DNA from: Rhineura floridana
Taxonomy: Eukaryota > Chordata > Lepidosauria > Squamata > Rhineuridae
Direction of reading: 5' to 3'
NCBI RefSeq assembly: GCF_030035675.1
Contig: NC_084480.1
Span: 286,030,394 to 286,094,393, forward strand
DNA length: 64,000 nt
Part shown: in pieces, positions 22,346-34,093 of the stretch
Layout of the letters: each line of letters opens with the position of its first letter
How positions within the stretch are numbered: position 1 is the stretch's first letter
Translations under genes and position numbers: made by a program
Notes under the pieces: generated by a model
Told to the model about the DNA's origin: nothing
The model's input: the letters and a program-made list of their open reading frames with translations, nothing else
The model's database searches: none

Positions 22346-22535
22346 GCTGCCTTCTACTGAGTTAGACCACTGGTTCCCGTAGCTCAGTACTCTCTCTACA
22401 CTGACTGGCAGTAGCTCTCCAGAGTTTCAGGCAGGGAGTCTCTCCCACCCTACCTGAAGATGCCGGGGATTGAATCTGAGACTTCCTGCGTGCAAATCAG
22501 ATGCTCTACCACTGAGTTCCTCCCCAAAGTCAGGA
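22346..22535 (-). mobile_element. SINE-T (tRNA-headed, CR1-like tail)
   Basis: The minus strand has the tRNA-like head (ACTCAGTGGTAGAGCATC; B box GATTCAATCCC), the CCAGTCAGTGTAGAGAG middle, and a tail ending GCAGCTCCTAT. It is the reverse-oriented equivalent of 44343-44545. Confidence 0.8.
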
Positions 22536-22926
22536 TTGCATCCAACATCTCATGTATTTGCCTGGAAGTTTATCACAGCAGGCTTATCATCCCAGTTACT
22601 AGGGCAGGTGATACTAACTTTTTTTACTATAACAGCACAGCTACTTGAGGGTGTGATGGAGGCAGCAATATAGGTCTTTTTCATCGCCTGCATCACCATA
22701 TGATAAATGTAGTTATGTGCTCTAATCCATGTTCAGTCAACTTCACACTGGGTCCTGCGCCCCTTCTGCATTAGCTGTTTCTGGACTATTTCATTGCTCA
22801 TAGTTCTAAGGAAAATGAAGGAGCACAACAAACTCCACAAGTGTCAAAATGGGCGCTCTGGAGCAATAGTGTCAATAATCCTCATCTCGCTGTTTCACAA
22901 TGAGGTAAGAGCCTCAACAGGATCAC
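22536..22926. other. Unassigned sequence
   Basis: Nothing recognised. Confidence 0.4.
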
Positions 22927-23592
22927 TGTGATGCGTCCTTCCCTGGCTCTCCCTGTCAGGTTCCTACCTGCTCGTGGTTACTGCCTGTCTCTAGGCACCA
23001 CCAGGGACTCCACCAGTCCGGACCGCTCTCTCTTATGGTTTCTCTCCCCGCTCTAGCACAGATCTCAACATATCCCCCTGCTGGGCAACCACCAGTAACG
23101 TCCCAATACTAGTATTCCCAGAGACTCTGAATACTGGTATTGTTATTCTCTTCACCGCTGCCACCATTTGTTACAGTTCCCCTTCAGCCTTGGTCATTAC
23201 CTTACCCTCCCTTCTGGTCTGTGAAACCCCAGCCAAGGATCAGGCCTTTGGTAAACCAAATTAAGTATTTATTACAGATAACAAAGCTAACAAGATTAAC
23301 AAGATTTCTTCTTAAGGCACATAAGCATATGGTTTTACTCAATACTAATCCGAACTCCACCTCCCTCCTGGTAAACAACTCTCTAAACCCCACCAAGCAA
23401 CCCACTCAGTTCTCTTCTCTCCCCCTGATTCCACTCTCACTCTTCCTTTTATACGTTCAGCCATTTTAAACACTCAGCCAATCATCTCGCATTCTACTGC
23501 CCATTCACTCCCCCTCCTCTTTCACTCCACTTACCATGTATCTTCTAAAACAACAACACTTACCATATATACATTAATATAGGAACATCACA
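22927..23592 (-). mobile_element. Solo LTR-like fossil, family A
   Basis: A 666 bp unit with TGTGA...TCACA termini and a perfect 5 bp duplication ATCAC (22922-22926, 23593-23597). A longer relative in the opposite orientation is at 28635-29444. The duplication size and TG...CA ends fit an LTR. No protease, polymerase or envelope region accompanies it. The exact superfamily (5 bp duplicating ERV versus Gypsy-type) is unresolved. Confidence 0.7.
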
Positions 23593-24479
23593 ATCACCAA
23601 CTTTGCCTTCTGGACAGTTGCTGAGAGCATTCAGATCAGACCAGGACAAAGGGAAAAGGTCTATCCTTCCAATATCCAAACCACCACCACCCGCTCTTTC
23701 TGAAGACCAAATTGAGTCTGTGCTCCTCCCTTTGTGTTGGTCCATTGACAACTTGGGACAGTCCTGGTTTTCATTAGAGCAGTGCACAGCCCTCCCAATG
23801 TGCCCAATGGCCTTGATCTGTGGAGGGCCAATCCGTCCTGTCCCAAAGATGGGACCACCCATCTCACCCCAGATCTGTTCCTGAAGTTATTTGGGGATGG
23901 GGCTAAGGGTTTTCTTGAATTAAAAATATGTTCAGGGGGAAGAAGGACTATGTCTCTTCCCTCCCCTGAGCAGGTGGGTGCAACCAGTACTGTACAACAA
24001 CTGCTTTATGCCCAGTGCAGGGCACATTTGTGAGATGGCGCATGGCCCCCATAGTGATGGGAGGGAGATTCCTTCTCCTGCTATGCTTGCTCTTGCAGGA
24101 TTGCTAGTGATCTCAGGCGATCTCAGGAGAGCCTAAGCAGGACGGAGTCAAGGTCAGGCCGTAGGCCTAGGCCTGCCTGACACTGGCCTCTTTCTTCATG
24201 CACTGGCTTTGAAGGGAGGACATCATTGGAGTGGACTGTCGAAGAGCCATGCAAGAGGTCAGTATCTGTTAGGGGGCCCTACGGCAGCCACTCCACAGCA
24301 TTCTCCCTCCAGAGGCCTGCACTCAGTGTTGGATGTTGTCACTCAGTCTCCATACCCCGCCCCCTGACAGCCCTGGATCACTCCGGGTTGCCGTGCCCAA
24401 CCTGTAGTGATCTGGGGCTATCTGAACCAGACTGAGCCAAGGCCCAAAAGCCTCCAAAGGGACCCAGTTCAGTTTGGGC
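23593..24479. other. Unassigned, GC-richer sequence
   Basis: Overlapping frames on both strands at 23560-23884 (93 and 100 codons) have no recognisable domain. Might be the 3' or 5' part of a repeat not otherwise seen here. Confidence 0.35.
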
Positions 24480-24960
24480 CTTGGTCAAATATGGAGCACA
24501 ATTCTAGTTGTCATGGAAGCAATGAAGTCCCAAGCTGGTTCAGACAAGGTAACCTAGATGTGAACATTAAAGTCTCACGGAACCACTGTCCTGGGCTTCT
24601 ATAGCACAACACTTGAGATTACCTTCATCAGCTCAGTGAAGGTGGCCACTGGGCAGCAGGGTGGGTGGTACACCAAGAGCATCCCCAATATATTCCACTG
24701 ATCTAACAACAGGTACAGGCCTTCAATGCCCATTCCAAGGTGAAGGGGTTTTCTGGTAAACAGAATAGATGTCTTATGGACCACAGTGGCCTTCTAGCCT
24801 TGGTTGGTGCTGCACTGAGTGCTAGGAAACAGGTAGAGCTGAGTTAAACTCACTCCACCTAATTCACCCACCCAGGTCTTGGTTATATAAGCCGGGTCAA
24901 CTCCCTCACCCATAATTAAATCATGGATGTTGGTGGTTATGTACTGACCTGGTGTTGAAA
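24480..24960 (-). pseudogene. L2 LINE endonuclease fragment
   Basis: The minus strand encodes, with interruptions, an apurinic-type endonuclease of L2: DPAYITKTWV (the ETW region), then GIEGLYLLLDQWNILGMLL, VYHPPCCPVATFTELMKVIS, then a DFNVH motif (GDFN box) beyond in-frame stops. One 61-codon piece (24599-24784) is open. The glutamate of the catalytic ETW motif is replaced by lysine, and stop codons interrupt the GDFN region, so it is inactive. RT and 3' end are absent. Confidence 0.75.
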
Positions 24961-25020
24961 GCAGCAGCACCAAGCTAAGAGCCTCAAGAGGTCAACCCAC
25001 CAGCTGCCTGCAAGGCAGAA

Positions 25021-25480
25021 TTATTGTGATTATTATTTAAAGAATTTATATCCTGTCCTTCCTCCGAAGGAGCCCAAGGTGGCAAACACATCACCAAAAA
25101 ATGTAACAAGAACAACAAGAGCAACAACAACAACAACATTCTAAAAAAAGTTTCAGTTAAAACATTCTAAAAACAGTCAAAGATAAAAAATGTTCTTTCA
25201 TCCAGTGATCTTCAAGTTACCAGGAAGTCCCCTTCAGCCATCAAATGCCTGGGTAAAAAGGAATGTTTCCAAATTCCACTTGAAAGTCAGTAGTGATGGA
25301 GATGGACACATCTCACTGGAGAGGGCATTCTACAAATGGGGAACATCAGTGAAAAGGCCCTGTTATGGATCAACAGCAACTTTTCAGCTCTCGTGGCAGC
25401 ACCACCAGCCAAGATCAGTAGAAGGGGTGATCAGAAGCTATTGTCCCTCTCTGCTTTTCTGAACCCTTCCATTTACCGTA
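25021..25480 (-). mobile_element. L2-like LINE 3' end
   Basis: The plus strand starts ATTTATATCCTGTCCTTCC, then GGAGCCCAAGGTGGCAAAC and an AAC-rich stretch. L2 3' UTR words follow: CAAATGCCTGGGTAAAAAGG, GAGAGGGCATTCTACAAATG and GAAAAGGCCCTGTTATGG. It lies upstream of 24480-24960 in minus orientation, so it is a separate insertion. Confidence 0.7.
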
Positions 25481-25591
25481 CCATACCTACTCCCAGAAAT
25501 AACTTTCAGTGGTATATCCATATCCCCTACACCCACTCAATGCTTACTCCAACACATCCCATTGCACTCGTCCTGCCCTTGCACACAAGCA

Positions 25592-25771
25592 CAATAGAAC
25601 CTCGCTGTAACACAGCTTGCTGTACTGCAGATTTGGATATACAGCGGGTATGATGATGTCCCCAAACACAATACTGTATACAGTACCACAGTTTTCATTA
25701 TAACATGGAACCCCTATAATGCAGGTGCATCCTTTGTTCCATGAACCCCACATTATAACAAGGTTTTCCTG
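25592..25771. mobile_element. Tigger/pogo-like MITE
   Basis: Starts CAATAGAACCTCGCTGTAAC and ends TAACAAGGTTTTCCTG followed by TA, a Tigger-type terminus. The interior is AT-rich and does not code. The left TA is not intact. Confidence 0.65.
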
Positions 25772-26956
25772 TATTTGCTTTCCAGTTATCCAATTTTCAT
25801 TTTATTTTTTTTTAATCCTAGGAACTGACAACCTCATAGCAGACTATAATAATCTTGGTGCTTAAAACCACAGGGCATGCTATCTAATAAATGTAATACT
25901 GAGAGCTGCAGTAATATTTGTATTTGGCTGCTCCCCTGGAGTCCTGTCCACCATTCTCCCAGGCCTTGAAAGCATTTGCAATCATGGATTTTTGGTTTGG
26001 TTTTGATGCCTTTTAAGGACTCCCTCTGTGATGCATTGTTTCCTCTTCTTTCCCCTCCCCTGGCCCTCCCACTATACATAGATGTTTTCCAGAGCATGCT
26101 AGTGCTGCCGAAGCATGAGAGATGATGTTACAATTGTAAAAAAGGGAAATTGTCTTTGAAGTGGCTTTTGATGAGATTCTTCTTGATGAGATTGTGCATG
26201 ACATTAACCACAAAGGAAAACTAAACAGCAGACTGGAAAGAGAAGCAGCAGCCATATGAGCGCAGTGCTACATCAGCATCATTAAAAAACTTAAAGCACT
26301 GATCACAGCTGTGCAAATGGTAGGAAGGATTTTGCTCCCATGTTCTTAAGCTGCTGCAAATTATTCTTGGATGCCCAGAATTGTATTTTTAATATGAAAT
26401 TATATCCCATGAATCCATCCCCTTTGAAAACAAAAGCACCATTATCTTTTTTCCCTTTTCTTTTCAAAACTTGGCTTGTATAGCTATTGCGTAGCAAGAT
26501 GTCTTTTTACATTTTAATAAAGTAATTGTTTTAAGGCAATCTGAAGGTACTTTGAGATTACAAAGAATCCACCACTTATGGTGATGGAATGTATTTACTA
26601 AAATTATGAGGTGACTATTAAAAAGTTCTTTCTCTTGAGTGAATGCCCAAAGGCAAGTGAGGATACATGTTTTCAGATCCTATCAGCTGTTAATTAGCTG
26701 TGGCTTTCCAGACTTGGATGTGCACGTAAAGGAGACAATCTGCCCAAGGGTATTGCATTATTTCCTGCACATCAATGCTTTCCCTGCATAATGTGTAACA
26801 ACTGAAGTGGCCTTAGTTGGGTATATTATGTGTAAAGATGTCTCCAAGATATTCCCTTCAAAATGTCATTTTTCCTCATAGATAGCCATTTTCCCTACAC
26901 CCCCAGTTTCATATGTTGGTGGATATTTTACAGATTTTTTTTTAGAATTGGCTATG
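25772..26956. other. Unassigned, unique-looking sequence
   Basis: No member of the window's repeat families lies here. 26290-26760 is AT-rich and looks undegraded. It includes a clustered E-box/homeobox site (entry below). No exon supported. Confidence 0.35.
26684..26696. promoter_or_regulatory. Adjacent E-box and homeodomain site
   Basis: CAGCTG (26684-26689) is followed one base later by TAATTA (26691-26696) and then GCTG, so the whole is close to a palindrome. Such pairs occur in bHLH/homeodomain enhancers but also by chance. Weak support. Confidence 0.2.
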
Positions 26957-27066
26957 TCAGATTCTCACAACCTAGTGCTCTCTGGATGTTTTGGGCTACA
27001 ACTCCCATCATCCCTGATCATTGTCCATGTTGGCCAGGGTTGATGGGAACTCTAGATTAGGGAAGT
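26957..27066. mobile_element. Z-family MITE, diverged
   Basis: CTACAACTCCCATCATCCCTG, CATGTTGGCCAGGGTTGATG and a mirrored end. Confidence 0.65.
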
Positions 27067-27713
27067 CTGGCCTGTATTGTCTTTGAACTGGATGAAAGCT
27101 TAATCCTAGGTCTACCACCAATTCAGTGAATGTTGACTATAAATCATATTAGTCAATCAATTTGATCAATTAATAATTGATTACAGTGCTTCTCAAAATA
27201 CAGGTTACGGTGAGTTTCTGGAGTAAATTACCCAACAAGGGGCTTCCCCTGCCCCCATTTCCAGGCCAGGGGGTGGGCTTTGCCTTCTTTCACTAGGCCA
27301 ACAGCACACTAGTACAGCTGTGTGGCCCCTTTAAGAGACAGATTCGCTTGCTACCCGCCTTCCTCCCTATATGACCTGCATAAATACTATTTGCATGCAT
27401 ACTGCCTATATATAACTGTATTACTATTTTAAAAATTAAAAATAAAATATTGTTCAGTGTTAATTACTGATGTGATGATTTTTGCATATTCTCAAAAGGG
27501 GGGAGGGTTCGTTTGCAATTAGTTCCCAAAAGGCTGAGTAAGTTTAAAGCTGAGTTCTACTTCAAAATGTTTGAGAAGCACCAGTCTATTGGCTAAATTT
27601 GCATACATTTTCATAGGGGTAAAACAAGCTAGTATTTTCTCTGAAGCAAGAAGCATGTTTTCTTTGTTTTTAGATAATACCCGTATGTGCTATCACAGGC
27701 ATAATCTCAGAAG
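27067..27713. other. Unassigned sequence
   Basis: AT-rich run near 27430-27450. No repeat or gene is supported. Confidence 0.4.
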
Positions 27714-27892
27714 CAGTGGTGGCTGGTGCCTATTGGGGCTGGTAGGGCGGAAGGCAGGGAGACCAACATTAGGTGGAGCCAGAGCCAATGACAGGCAGAG
27801 CCACCTCCTGATTGGTTGTAAGCAGGCAGTTGAGGACTGGCTGAGGTTGGTGGGGCAACACACCATGTGCTCTAATGGACCAGCCTCCACTG
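27714..27892. mobile_element. hAT-type MITE
   Basis: Inverted ends CAGTGGTGGCTGGTG and GGACCAGCCTCCACTG. The flanking 8-mers CTCAGAAG (27706-27713) and CTTAGAAG (27893-27900) match at 7 of 8 positions. No coding content. Confidence 0.85.
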
Positions 27893-28269
27893 CTTAGAAG
27901 AGGTATTCAGTGGTGCAGTTAGGTAATTTTTGACTTAGGACGTAGTGATGTTTTGGCGGTCCCTTTTAAGATGGTAATTTGTATTACTGACTGACTTCAA
28001 ATATGGTAAGGCAGCCCTGCTGCATTTGGGGACCCACCTGCTCATTCTGCTGAGTGAGGCCCTGGACTTCTGTCCAAAAGTCCTACCCTGAGGGCACCCA
28101 ACAGAAGTATTCCATCCCTCCTATGTGAAAAAGGGGATTGCATTTTTTTAAAGATGGGGCTTGCACCTGCAGTTGTTGTAATTATTTGTATTTGTAATAT
28201 ATATTATTAATTAGGGGCTTGATTAATTAGGGACATATTTTTAGTTGATTTCTCATGTACATTTGATTG
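27893..28269. other. Unassigned sequence
   Basis: Nothing recognised. Confidence 0.4.
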
Positions 28270-28478
28270 TAATAGTCAGAGGCACGGTATGCTTCCATAG
28301 TCAGACGCAGTATGCTACCAAATACTAGTTACTGGAAACGACAGAAGGGGAGAGTGCTCTTGTGCTCAGGTCCTGCTTGTGGGCTTCCCAGAGGCATCTG
28401 GTTGAAAAGGATGCTGGACTAGATGGGCCACTGGCCTGATCCAGCAGGCTGTTCCTATGTTCTTACATTGTTATGATT
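28270..28478 (+). mobile_element. CR1 LINE 3' UTR
   Basis: GGATGCTGGACTAGATGGGC, CACTGGCCTGATCCAGCAGG and a terminal CCTATGTTCTTA match the 3' UTR of 16467-17762. Confidence 0.85.
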
Positions 28479-28634
28479 TAAACGTTTTTTGAGCTAACGG
28501 ATTAATGCTGATGCTTACGTAATACTGATGGTTACATTACAGTCAGATGTAAATGAGAAAGCAACAGCTCGATTCTATAATAAACAAATGCCCTTAAAAT
28601 CTAATGATTTTTGCCATTTATCCTCAAATGCAAA

Positions 28635-29444
28635 TGTGATGTTTCTGTATTAGTGTATATATAGTAAGTGCTGTTTGTATAGAAGATACATGGTAAGTGG
28701 AATGAAAGAGGAGGGGGGAGTAAATGAGCAGTAGAATGCTGGATGATTGAGTGTTTGAATGGCTGGGAGTATAAATGGAAGAATGACAGTTGAATCTAGG
28801 TGGAAAATCTGTGGTGAATCTGGGTGGATGTTGCTGGGTTGTTTGAGAAGTGTTTGGAGGTGGATGTCAGGAGCGTGTGGAGAAAGAGAGAGTGGGAGTT
28901 CTAGTTCATGATAAGTCAAGTATCACAGAAATAGATGAAACCATATGCTTAAGTACCATTAGAAAAGTAACCTTGTTATCTCCGTTATTTAATAAAAACT
29001 ATATTTGGTTTACCAAAGGCCTGATCCTTGGCTGGGGTTTCACAGACCAGAAGGGAGGGTAAGGTAATGACCAAGGCTGAAGGGAAACAGTAACAAATGG
29101 TGGCAGCGGTGAAGAGGAGATTATAACATTCATAAGTATCTAGAGCAACCCTGAGTTATGAGTTATCTGCAGTGATACAAGGGGGTTGGGGACAGCTTAA
29201 GCACGCAGTCACAGAGGTAACCTGATTGAGAGAGACTCAGGCAGAGTCTCTGGGGATACTGGTTATAGGACGTGACTGGTGGTGCTGCCTAGCAGGGGGA
29301 TCTGGTGAGGTCTATGCTAGAGCGGAGAGAGAAACCATAAAAAAGGACAGTCCAGACTGGTGGAGTCCCTGGTGGTGCCTAGTGACAGGCAGTAGCCACG
29401 AGCAGGTAGGAACCTGACAGGGAGAGCCAGGGAAGGGCGTCACA
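28635..29444 (+). mobile_element. Solo LTR-like fossil, family A, longer copy
   Basis: An 810 bp unit with TGTGATG...CGTCACA ends and flanking 5-mers GCAAA (28630-28634) and GCATA (29445-29449). It is the inverted-orientation relative of 22927-23592. The plus orientation is inferred from TATA-like motifs near 28660 and 28770 followed by an AATAAAA signal near 28990. No internal genes. The length difference between the two copies implies different subfamilies or indels. Confidence 0.65.
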
Positions 29445-29892
<448 letters not shown>

Positions 29893-30187
29893 TATGTAGT
29901 AGTCTTTTTCGATCCTCTCCACAGCCCACTGCTGCTGATGGAACCTTGGACCTGAACAGCACTACACATGTGCTTTGCTGTATAGCAAGCCATATTTCTG
30001 AGCTGTCTTCCAAGCTCACAGCTACTTTTATCTTTTCCCTTAAAGCTTTTGCTGTTCACCTTTTAAATTATGCACATGTTGAGGGGCTCTGAAAGGAAAA
30101 GGTGCTATTTCATGGTTTTGCATGACTGTGGTGTGAAAAAATGTGCATACACAAGCAAATTCAGGCTCCATTATGTATATTGCTGTT

Positions 30188-30312
30188 GTGATAAGAACAT
30201 AAAAACTGCCCTGCTGGAAGAGAGCAAGGCTCATGTAGTCTAGTATTCCTGCTCCAAAAGTGGTCAGCCAGATGCCTCCAGAAGCCCACAAGCAGGGCAT
30301 GAGAGGCTGTCT
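30188..30312 (-). mobile_element. CR1 LINE 3' UTR, diverged
   Basis: ATAAGAACATAAAAACTGCC and GCCAGATGCCTCCAGAAGCC resemble the reverse of the CR1 3' end. Confidence 0.65.
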
Positions 30313-30344
30313 CTGGTGGGTTGTCCTCATCATCTGATACAGAG

Positions 30345-30965
30345 AAGAACCACAGCTCAGTGGTAGAGCATCTGCTTTGCACACAGAAGGTCACAGGTTG
30401 ATGCTGATGAACAATTTCCAGCCCCATATTCTTGTGCTTCTTTCCCTTGGGTAAACCAGACTTTGGCCACATCCACGCCATACATTAAAAGCCCTATTAT
30501 ACCACTTTAACAGTCATGGCTTCCCCCAAAGAATTCTAGGAACTGTAGTTTGTTAAAGAGTGCTGAGAGTTGTTAGGAGACCCTTAGTCCCCTCACAGAG
30601 CTACAGTTCCCAGAGCGGTTTCACAATCCATCTGTCTTCTCAGGGAACTCTGGAAACTGTAGCTCTGTGAGGGGAACAGGGAGTCTCCTAACAACTCACA
30701 GCATCCTTCACAGACTACAGTTCCAAGAAGTCTTTGCGAAAAGCCATGACTTGTAAGGTGATATAACAGTGCTGTAAATGTACGATGGCCCTGATGTGAC
30801 CTTGGACAAGGAGGGCAGCCCTTCAAATCCTCAGCATATCCAGGTAAGGATGGGGAAAGACCCCCTGTCTGAAACCCTGGATAGCTGCTGCCAGTCAGTG
30901 TGAACAATACTGAGCTAGACAGGCCGATGGCCTGACTTGGTATAAGGCAGCTTCATATGTTCCAG
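30345..30965 (+). mobile_element. SINE-T pieces flanking a Y MITE
   Basis: The head (CAGCTCAGTGGTAGAGCATC at ~30355) and the tail (GCTGCTGCCAGTCAGTGTGA to GGCAGCTTCATATGTTCC at ~30885-30962) are on the same strand. A Y MITE lies between at 30466-30798. The tail piece repeats part of the head region (a degraded CAAATCCTCAGCAT at ~30820). This may therefore be two SINEs rather than one split copy. Confidence 0.6.
30466..30798. mobile_element. Y-family MITE, the most complete copy
   Basis: Ends CACATCCACGCCATACATT and, inverted, GTACGATGGCCCTGATGTG. Between them lie two mirrored half-units with CCCCCAAAGAATTCTAGG, GTAGTTTGTTAAAG, CTCACAGAGCTACAG and their complements. About 330 bp, no coding. 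Confidence 0.85.
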
Positions 30966-31184
30966 TGGGATAACGCTTTTGTACTTCTGGGTTTAATTTC
31001 GCTATCATGACAGCTAGCTGTTAATTATTTCTGCTGCACGAATTGGTCTAATCCTTTAAAAAAAATCAGTCCTCTAATTGAAAGGCTGCCGTCCTTCTCC
31101 AGGGCTGGTTTAATCATGATAAACAAACACATGAGCAGGGCCTGGGAATTTGCTCACCCACAATTATCACTGGGACACCAGACT

Positions 31185-31275
31185 GGCTGAAATCCTGGAG
31201 GGCTGCTGTAGATAAAGCTGAGCTAGGGGGACAAGTAGTCTGACTTAGCGATAGGGCAGCTTCCTATGTTTCTAA
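31185..31275 (+). mobile_element. SINE-T 3' part
   Basis: GAAATCCTGGAGGGCTGCTG and GGGCAGCTTCCTATG, matching the SINE-T tail. Confidence 0.65.
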
Positions 31276-32272
31276 TGAAAAAGCCCAAACTGCTTTACCC
31301 TTTCCTCATTGGGAAAGCTAACTGGGATAAGGGAACAGTGTTAGCCTCCCTTGATATGTATGAAATGTAATTAATCGAATATAAAGAGAGCTCCGGTTAC
31401 CCAGGTCTTTTACCATACATAAGAACCCCATTAAAATTGTAAATTGACAGTACATGTATATGCAGTTCTATTTTTCTTCACAGCTGCCAGATGGTGTGGA
31501 GCAGATGATTCTTTGCTGCTGAAGAGGGTCTGAATTTTAAAATAGTTGAGGAGTCTGCACAGGATCCCCCCTCCCTGCAACCTGCTTTTATCTTTGACTA
31601 AGCGGACTGACTGCCCATTTGATCCCAACATTGAGCAACCCTAACCTAGGGACCTAGGCTGGGAGCACACTAGTCGCCTGCAGAAAAGCGTTTCCATTGG
31701 TCACACCTGGAGGGGCAACAGGTTGATCTGCCAATCAGATGTGAAACCTGTCTAAAGATCTCTTTAAAAAAAAAAGCACTTGAGCTGATCCCACGAAGTT
31801 TTACAATAAAAGGGGGTGGAGTTTGACTAGTATCGTGTGTCTCCATGTCAGAAAAGGGAGGTGGAGATTCACTGTAACCAGCAGAAGAGTAAGTGTGTCT
31901 CTTCCCCAATTCTTCCTTGTTTTAATCAGTGCTGGTCAGACAGAGGAAAGGTCCAGCTGTTTTACTTCCATTTGTCTTCACTTGTGGATCAAGCTACAGT
32001 TTGGGAGATAAACATCTGAAGTTTGCACCAGCCCAGAACTAATTTGACACTGAATTGTGTGGCTTTACTGTGGTCTGAAATCAACGGCACTATCTTTCTG
32101 GAAAGTTGGCCAATGATTTCTACTGGTATTCTCTCTCTGGATGAGCTGTGTCTAGTCAAGATGATACACTGGAGATCATCTGTGTGGGTATCAGGCTTTC
32201 TGGGAATCGTGTAAAGGTCATAAAATTAAAACTCTGCATTCGTCATCTGAGTTTCTTCCCCAGGTGCCACCT
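31276..32272. other. Unassigned sequence
   Basis: No repeat family from the window is recognisable. Short frames lack features. Confidence 0.4.
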
Positions 32273-32828
32273 AAGAACATAAGAAGAGACTGCTGGATCA
32301 AGCCAGTGGCACATCTAGTCCAGCATCCTGTTCTCACAGTGGTCAACTAGATGTCTATGGGAAGCCAACAAGCAGGACCTGAGCTCAAGAGCATTCTTCC
32401 TCCTGTGGTTTCCAGAAACTGGTATTCAGAAGCATACTGTCTCTGACCGTGGAGACAGAGCATAGCCATCATGGCTAGTTGCCATTGATAGCCTTATCCT
32501 CCATGTATTTGATCCTCTTTTAAAGCCATCCAAATTACCTAGTTTAACTATGTGCTATGTTAAGAAGTACTTTCTTTTGTCTCTCCCGAATCATCCAACA
32601 ATTAGCTTCATTGGATGTTCATGAGTTCTAGTATTATGACAGAGGGAGAAAGATTTTTCTCTATCCACCTTCTCCATGCCATGCATAATTTTATAGACTT
32701 CTGTCATGTCACCTTTTACTAGCCTTTTCTCTAAACTAAAAAAAAACCAAGTGCTACAACTTTTCCTCATAGAGGAGTTGCTTAATCCTTTTGCTAATTT
32801 TGGTTGTCCTTTTCTGAGAACCTCTGAG
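32273..32828 (-). mobile_element. CR1 LINE, 3' end
   Basis: Reverse-oriented 3' UTR followed by the ORF2 C-terminus. The minus-strand frame still shows LEKRLVKGDMTEVYKIMHGM, EKVDREKSFSLCHNTRT. It matches the same subfamily as 16467-17762 but is older. Confidence 0.85.
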
Positions 32829-33130
32829 ATTGAGGATGGTAAAATGAGAGAGGGCATTTTCAGTTGTGGCTCCCCATCTATGGAATGCTGTCTCCAGTGA
32901 AGCCCACCTGGCAATAATATTAACATCCTTTCAGCACCAAGTTAAGAAGTACCTCTTCTCTCAGACTTCTGAGGGATTATGATAAACATGTTTACTGCAA
33001 TTTCTGTTTTTGGGGAGTGAGGAGAGTTATTGTTTTATTGTTAAATTAAATGGCTATTTTTAATAGAATATGTAAGTCACCTAGAGACGCATCTTAGATG
33101 GCAAATAAATGATGATGAGATGATGATGAT
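32829..33130 (+). mobile_element. L2-like LINE 3' UTR
   Basis: GTGGCTCCCCATCTATGGAA, GAAGTACCTCTTCTCTCAGA, then AGTCACCTAGAGACGCATC and a GGCAAATAAATGATGATG tail. Abuts the CR1 end at ~32828. Confidence 0.6.
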
Positions 33131-33569
33131 GATGATGAATATTTTCCCTGTGCAAACAAACCAACAAACCATTTTGTAGTAACTGGGTGTTTCCTGATTC
33201 ACACCACCCTGTTTAATGAACAAGTGGTTGTATTTAAAGGAACATATGACATTAATGTGATTAGCAATTGTGTGTGTGTTTTTTAAAAAAGGAAATATCA
33301 GGCATGATGGTAGTAGTAGCCAGGAAACACCTTATGCAGGGAGACAAAGTATACACCTTCCTTCCCCGACACAATCTCTGTAAAAATGCAACACTTCTAC
33401 CCCACACTGGGAATTAGCACTGGTGGATGAAGGAGTTTCATTGGCATCAACTTTTTCTAATACTACTTGTAATGTGGGTGGGTGGTTTCATGGAGATTGT
33501 GGATGGGTAGGATCAACCTATTCCCAGGCTACCAGTAAACTGCAGGAATTCCAATAGAATCTGGAGTAA
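33131..33569. other. Unassigned sequence
   Basis: Nothing recognised. Confidence 0.4.
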
Positions 33570-33620
33570 AGTAAGCTCAAGATTCTACAGCAAAGACTCT
33601 TACCCTATATGGAGTGAGAA

Positions 33621-33920
33621 ATGCCAGATGTCCAAACTGGATTTAGAAAAGGAAGAGGTACCAGAGATCATACCACAAACATACGTTGGATAATGGAACG
33701 GACCAAGGAATTTCAGAAGAAAATCACCCTGTGCTTTATAGATTACAGCAAAGCCTTTGATTGTGTAGATCATGAAAAACTATGGAATGCTTTAAAACAA
33801 ATGGGGGTGCCACTGCCACAGCATCTGATTGTCCTGATGTGCAACCTATACTCTGGACAAGAGACTACTGAAGGACAGAATATGGAGAAACTAATTGGTT
33901 CCCCTTCGGAAAGTGTGTGA
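33621..33920 (+). pseudogene. BovB ORF2 RT segment
   Basis: 99 codons with FRKGRGTRDHTTNIRWIME and CFIDYSKAFDCVDHEKLW (motif A). Motif B is lost at a frameshift near 33890. The protein formerly continued into 34094-34693. Confidence 0.8.
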
Positions 33921-34093
33921 GATAGGGGTGTATTTATCACCCTATTTGTTTAATCTATATGCAGAACATATTATGGAAAGTGGGATTGGACCAAGAGGAA
34001 GGAGGTGTGAATATTGGAGGGAGAAATATCAATAATTTAAGATACGCAGATGATAGCATACTACTAGCAGAAACCAGTAACAATTTGAAATGA

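Noticed and set aside
28990-29100. A host polyadenylation site at AATAAAA
   Set aside because: It lies within the LTR-like fossil and most likely belonged to it.
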